Shown here in pieces: positions 7,951-9,249 of a stretch of 9,249 nt of DNA (positions are counted from its first letter, which is position 1; each line of letters begins with the position of its first letter). The stretch is from positions 1 to 9,249 of the forward strand of contig DATCTM010000036.1 in NCBI GenBank assembly GCA_036567945.1. The letters are read 5' to 3'. Below the pieces are notes generated by a model that was not told the origin of the DNA, ran no database searches, and was given only the letters and a program-made list of their open reading frames with translations. The stretch comes from BRH-c54 sp036567945 (GTDB lineage Bacteria; Bacteroidota; Bacteroidia; Flavobacteriales_E; Vicingaceae). The position numbers and the translations under genes were made by a program.

Positions 7951-8045
7951 ATCGTCAACCAATCATTGTTTAAAACCACTTGATATTTTAACCTCAACTA
8001 ACTCAGATTAACATTATTTTTGTGTAGTTTCAATTTAGTTTTATA
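7951..8045. other. Gap between the efflux operon and the peptidase gene
   Basis: This 95-base AT-rich gap shows no stable hairpin followed by a T-run, so I cannot point to a terminator for the efflux operon. It contains a -7 type promoter element at 8015-8022. Read-through from the operon into the peptidase gene is possible. Confidence 0.5.
8015..8022 (+). promoter_or_regulatory. -7 promoter element ahead of the NlpC/P60 lipoprotein gene
   Basis: TATTTTTG matches TAnnTTTG and lies 23 bases before the ATG at 8046, so the leader would be short (about 15 to 20 bases). The nearest upstream TTG (7980-7982) is 32 bases away, too far for a normal -33 box, so the promoter is incomplete by sequence. 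Confidence 0.4.
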
Positions 8046-8678
8046 ATGTACTCATCACAACAGCAATATCGTTTATACCTTTTACTTGCTGTATTTGTAT
8101 TATGGAGTTGTAAAACTACTCAACCACTTCCCGAAAAAAAGAAAACCACAACAAAAAACAATACTTCTCCTGTAAATGTTGTTTTTGATGAATTAGAAGA
8201 AACTGATGAAACAAAAGAAGAAGTTTCTACCACTGAACCAACTTTATCTAAAAAAGCACTAGAACTTAAAACCAAATACGCTGAATTATTAGAAGCCTCT
8301 CCTAAAGAATTAGAGCTTATTGAATTATATGCTTTTATTGATGAATGGGTAGGCGTAAAATACAAATATGGTGGCACTACAAAAAAAGGAGTTGACTGTT
8401 CAGGTTTTACTAATTTGCTTTATAATAATGTGTTCAAGAAAGAATTACCTCGCTCCTCATCAGACATTGCGGCTATTGCCAAAAGCATTTCTAAAAAAGA
8501 ACTTAGTGAAGGTGATTTTGTGTTTTTCTCTATTAGAAGCAACAAAGTAGATCATGTAGGTATTTATTTGGCTAACAATAGGTTTGTACATGCTAGTACT
8601 TCTAAAGGAGTAATCATCTCAAGTTTGGAACACCCTTATTATGCAAAATACTTTAAAAAAGGAGGACGATTAGAATGA
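8046..8678 (+). CDS. NlpC/P60 (C40) peptidoglycan peptidase, lipoprotein
   Basis: This 210-residue protein is predicted to cut peptide stems or cross-links in peptidoglycan, acting from a membrane lipid anchor in the periplasm. A signal peptide ends in the lipobox VLWSC with Cys22 lipidated. A low-complexity linker rich in K, T, N and E follows (about 30-70), and the C40 domain fills about 90-210. The catalytic triad is visible: Cys118 in GVDCSGF, His170 in KVDHVGIYL and His182 in RFVHAST. The spacings of 52 and 12 residues closely match Cys68/His119/His131 of E. coli MepS (Spr), a cross-link endopeptidase, so the enzyme is probably active. Other family members cut gamma-D-Glu-diamino acid bonds instead, and I cannot separate these by sequence. 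It overlaps the next gene by 4 bases. Confidence 0.92.
   Translation: MYSSQQQYRLYLLLAVFVLWSCKTTQPLPEKKKTTTKNNTSPVNVVFDELEETDETKEEVSTTEPTLSKKALELKTKYAELLEASPKELELIELYAFIDEWVGVKYKYGGTTKKGVDCSGFTNLLYNNVFKKELPRSSSDIAAIAKSISKKELSEGDFVFFSIRSNKVDHVGIYLANNRFVHASTSKGVIISSLEHPYYAKYFKKGGRLE
8658..8666 (+). promoter_or_regulatory. Strong Shine-Dalgarno sequence for the reductase gene
   Basis: AAAGGAGGA lies 8 bases before the ATG at 8675 and is a full match to the usual 16S 3' tail. It is embedded in the last codons of the peptidase gene (encoding part of KKGGRLE). None of the other complete genes in this window has such a site, and it supports 8675 as the true start. Confidence 0.6.
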
Positions 8679-9249
8679 ATGTACTAATTACAGGAGCAAG
8701 CAAAGGTATTGGAGCAGCTTTAGTAAAACACTTCGCAGCCCATACCGATACCACTATTATTGCTTTGGCAAGAGACATCAAATTACTTAAAAACTTGCAA
8801 AATTTTTGTACTAAAACATATCAAAAATCCATTCATGTTTATAAAGTAGATTTAAGTCAACCTGATTTTCAAATAACATTGAATGCTATTTTAAAAGAAC
8901 ATCAACACATTGATATTGTTATCAATAATGCCGGATTTTTAGCTCATGTTCCTTTTGAAAGAACAGATATACAAACTATTCAGCAGACTTTCCAAGTAAA
9001 TGTTTTTGCTCCTATGTTGCTTTTACAAAGTGTATTTACTCATCTTGATGCAACAAAAAAATGTCATGTAGTTAACATTGGCAGCATGGGTGGCTTTCAA
9101 GGTTCTATAAAATTCCCGGGATTGGCTGCTTATAGTGCCTCAAAAGCTGCTTTAGCCAATCTAACCGAATGCTTGGCAGAAGAATATAAAGGTAAAAATG
9201 TATTTGTAAACTGCTTGGCATTAGGCTCGGTGCAGACAGAAATGCTTAA
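8675..9249 (+). CDS. Short-chain dehydrogenase/reductase (SDR), C-terminus outside the window
   Basis: At least 191 residues of a classical NAD(P)-dependent SDR are present, and the frame is still open at the window edge. The Rossmann cofactor motif TGASKGIG is at 6-13, NNAG at 84-87, the structural/catalytic Asn at 109 (VNV), the catalytic Ser at 137 (GSMGG), and Tyr153 and Lys157 in YSASK, so the active site is complete. Classical SDRs are about 230 to 260 residues long, so roughly 40 to 70 residues are missing. The substrate is unknown; this family reduces or oxidises many alcohols and ketones in the cytoplasm. The start codon overlaps the stop of the peptidase gene (ATGA), with a strong ribosome binding site ahead, so translation is probably coupled. 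The pairing with a cell-wall peptidase has no obvious metabolic logic. Confidence 0.92.
   Translation, partial: MNVLITGASKGIGAALVKHFAAHTDTTIIALARDIKLLKNLQNFCTKTYQKSIHVYKVDLSQPDFQITLNAILKEHQHIDIVINNAGFLAHVPFERTDIQTIQQTFQVNVFAPMLLLQSVFTHLDATKKCHVVNIGSMGGFQGSIKFPGLAAYSASKAALANLTECLAEEYKGKNVFVNCLALGSVQTEML

Noticed and set aside
7951..8010. Possible terminator after the channel gene (CAAT-C-ATTG and an imperfect GTTTAAAA/ATTTTAAC pairing)
   Set aside because: The stems are too short or mismatched and no T-run follows; not enough to call a terminator.
8120..8550. Minus-strand and plus-strand alternative frames inside the peptidase gene
   Set aside because: They overlap the catalytic domain and linker of a well-supported C40 peptidase and look like no known family.

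Overview
The window looks like chromosomal DNA from a low-GC member of the Bacteroidota, probably near the Flavobacteriia. The base composition is AT-rich. Most starts lack a Shine-Dalgarno sequence and follow A/T-rich leaders. Several intergenic regions carry the TAnnTTTG -7 element typical of this phylum. The proteins (a Bacteroidota-style aconitase N-terminus, an RND tripartite pump, an NlpC/P60 lipoprotein) fit that assignment. I see no mobile element, CRISPR array, rRNA or tRNA.

Layout. On the minus strand at the left edge are the first 14 codons of a probable aconitate hydratase (1-43), then a roughly 275-base gap (44-318) with no credible gene. A sodium:solute symporter follows on the minus strand (319-1761). 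A 267-base divergent control region (1762-2028) carries a good promoter for the symporter and, facing right, a -7 element buried in a palindrome in front of a MarR-type regulator. On the plus strand from 2029 to 7950 lies a compact four-gene operon with gaps of 3, 10 and 5 bases. It encodes a MarR-family regulator, a lipoprotein membrane-fusion adaptor, an RND (HAE1/AcrB-type) inner-membrane pump and a TolC-type outer-membrane channel. After a 95-base gap comes an NlpC/P60 cell-wall peptidase lipoprotein (8046-8678), which overlaps by 4 bases a short-chain dehydrogenase/reductase gene that runs off the right edge (8675-9249).

How it works together. The four-gene operon is a complete, self-regulated multidrug efflux system. 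The MarR protein probably binds the palindromes over its own promoter and releases them when a toxic ligand is present. The adaptor, pump and channel then form one conduit from the inner membrane and periplasm to the outside, driven by proton uptake through the pump. The peptidase/reductase pair is a separate transcription unit, or is partly read through from the efflux operon, since no convincing terminator is visible between them.

The genes are mostly ordinary. The points worth a second look are regulatory: two related palindromes 20 bp apart over the efflux promoter, a perfect Shine-Dalgarno sequence ahead of the reductase in a genome that otherwise seems not to use them, and a perfect inverted repeat next to the possible aconitase promoter. 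I found no evidence for a new type of biological system here.
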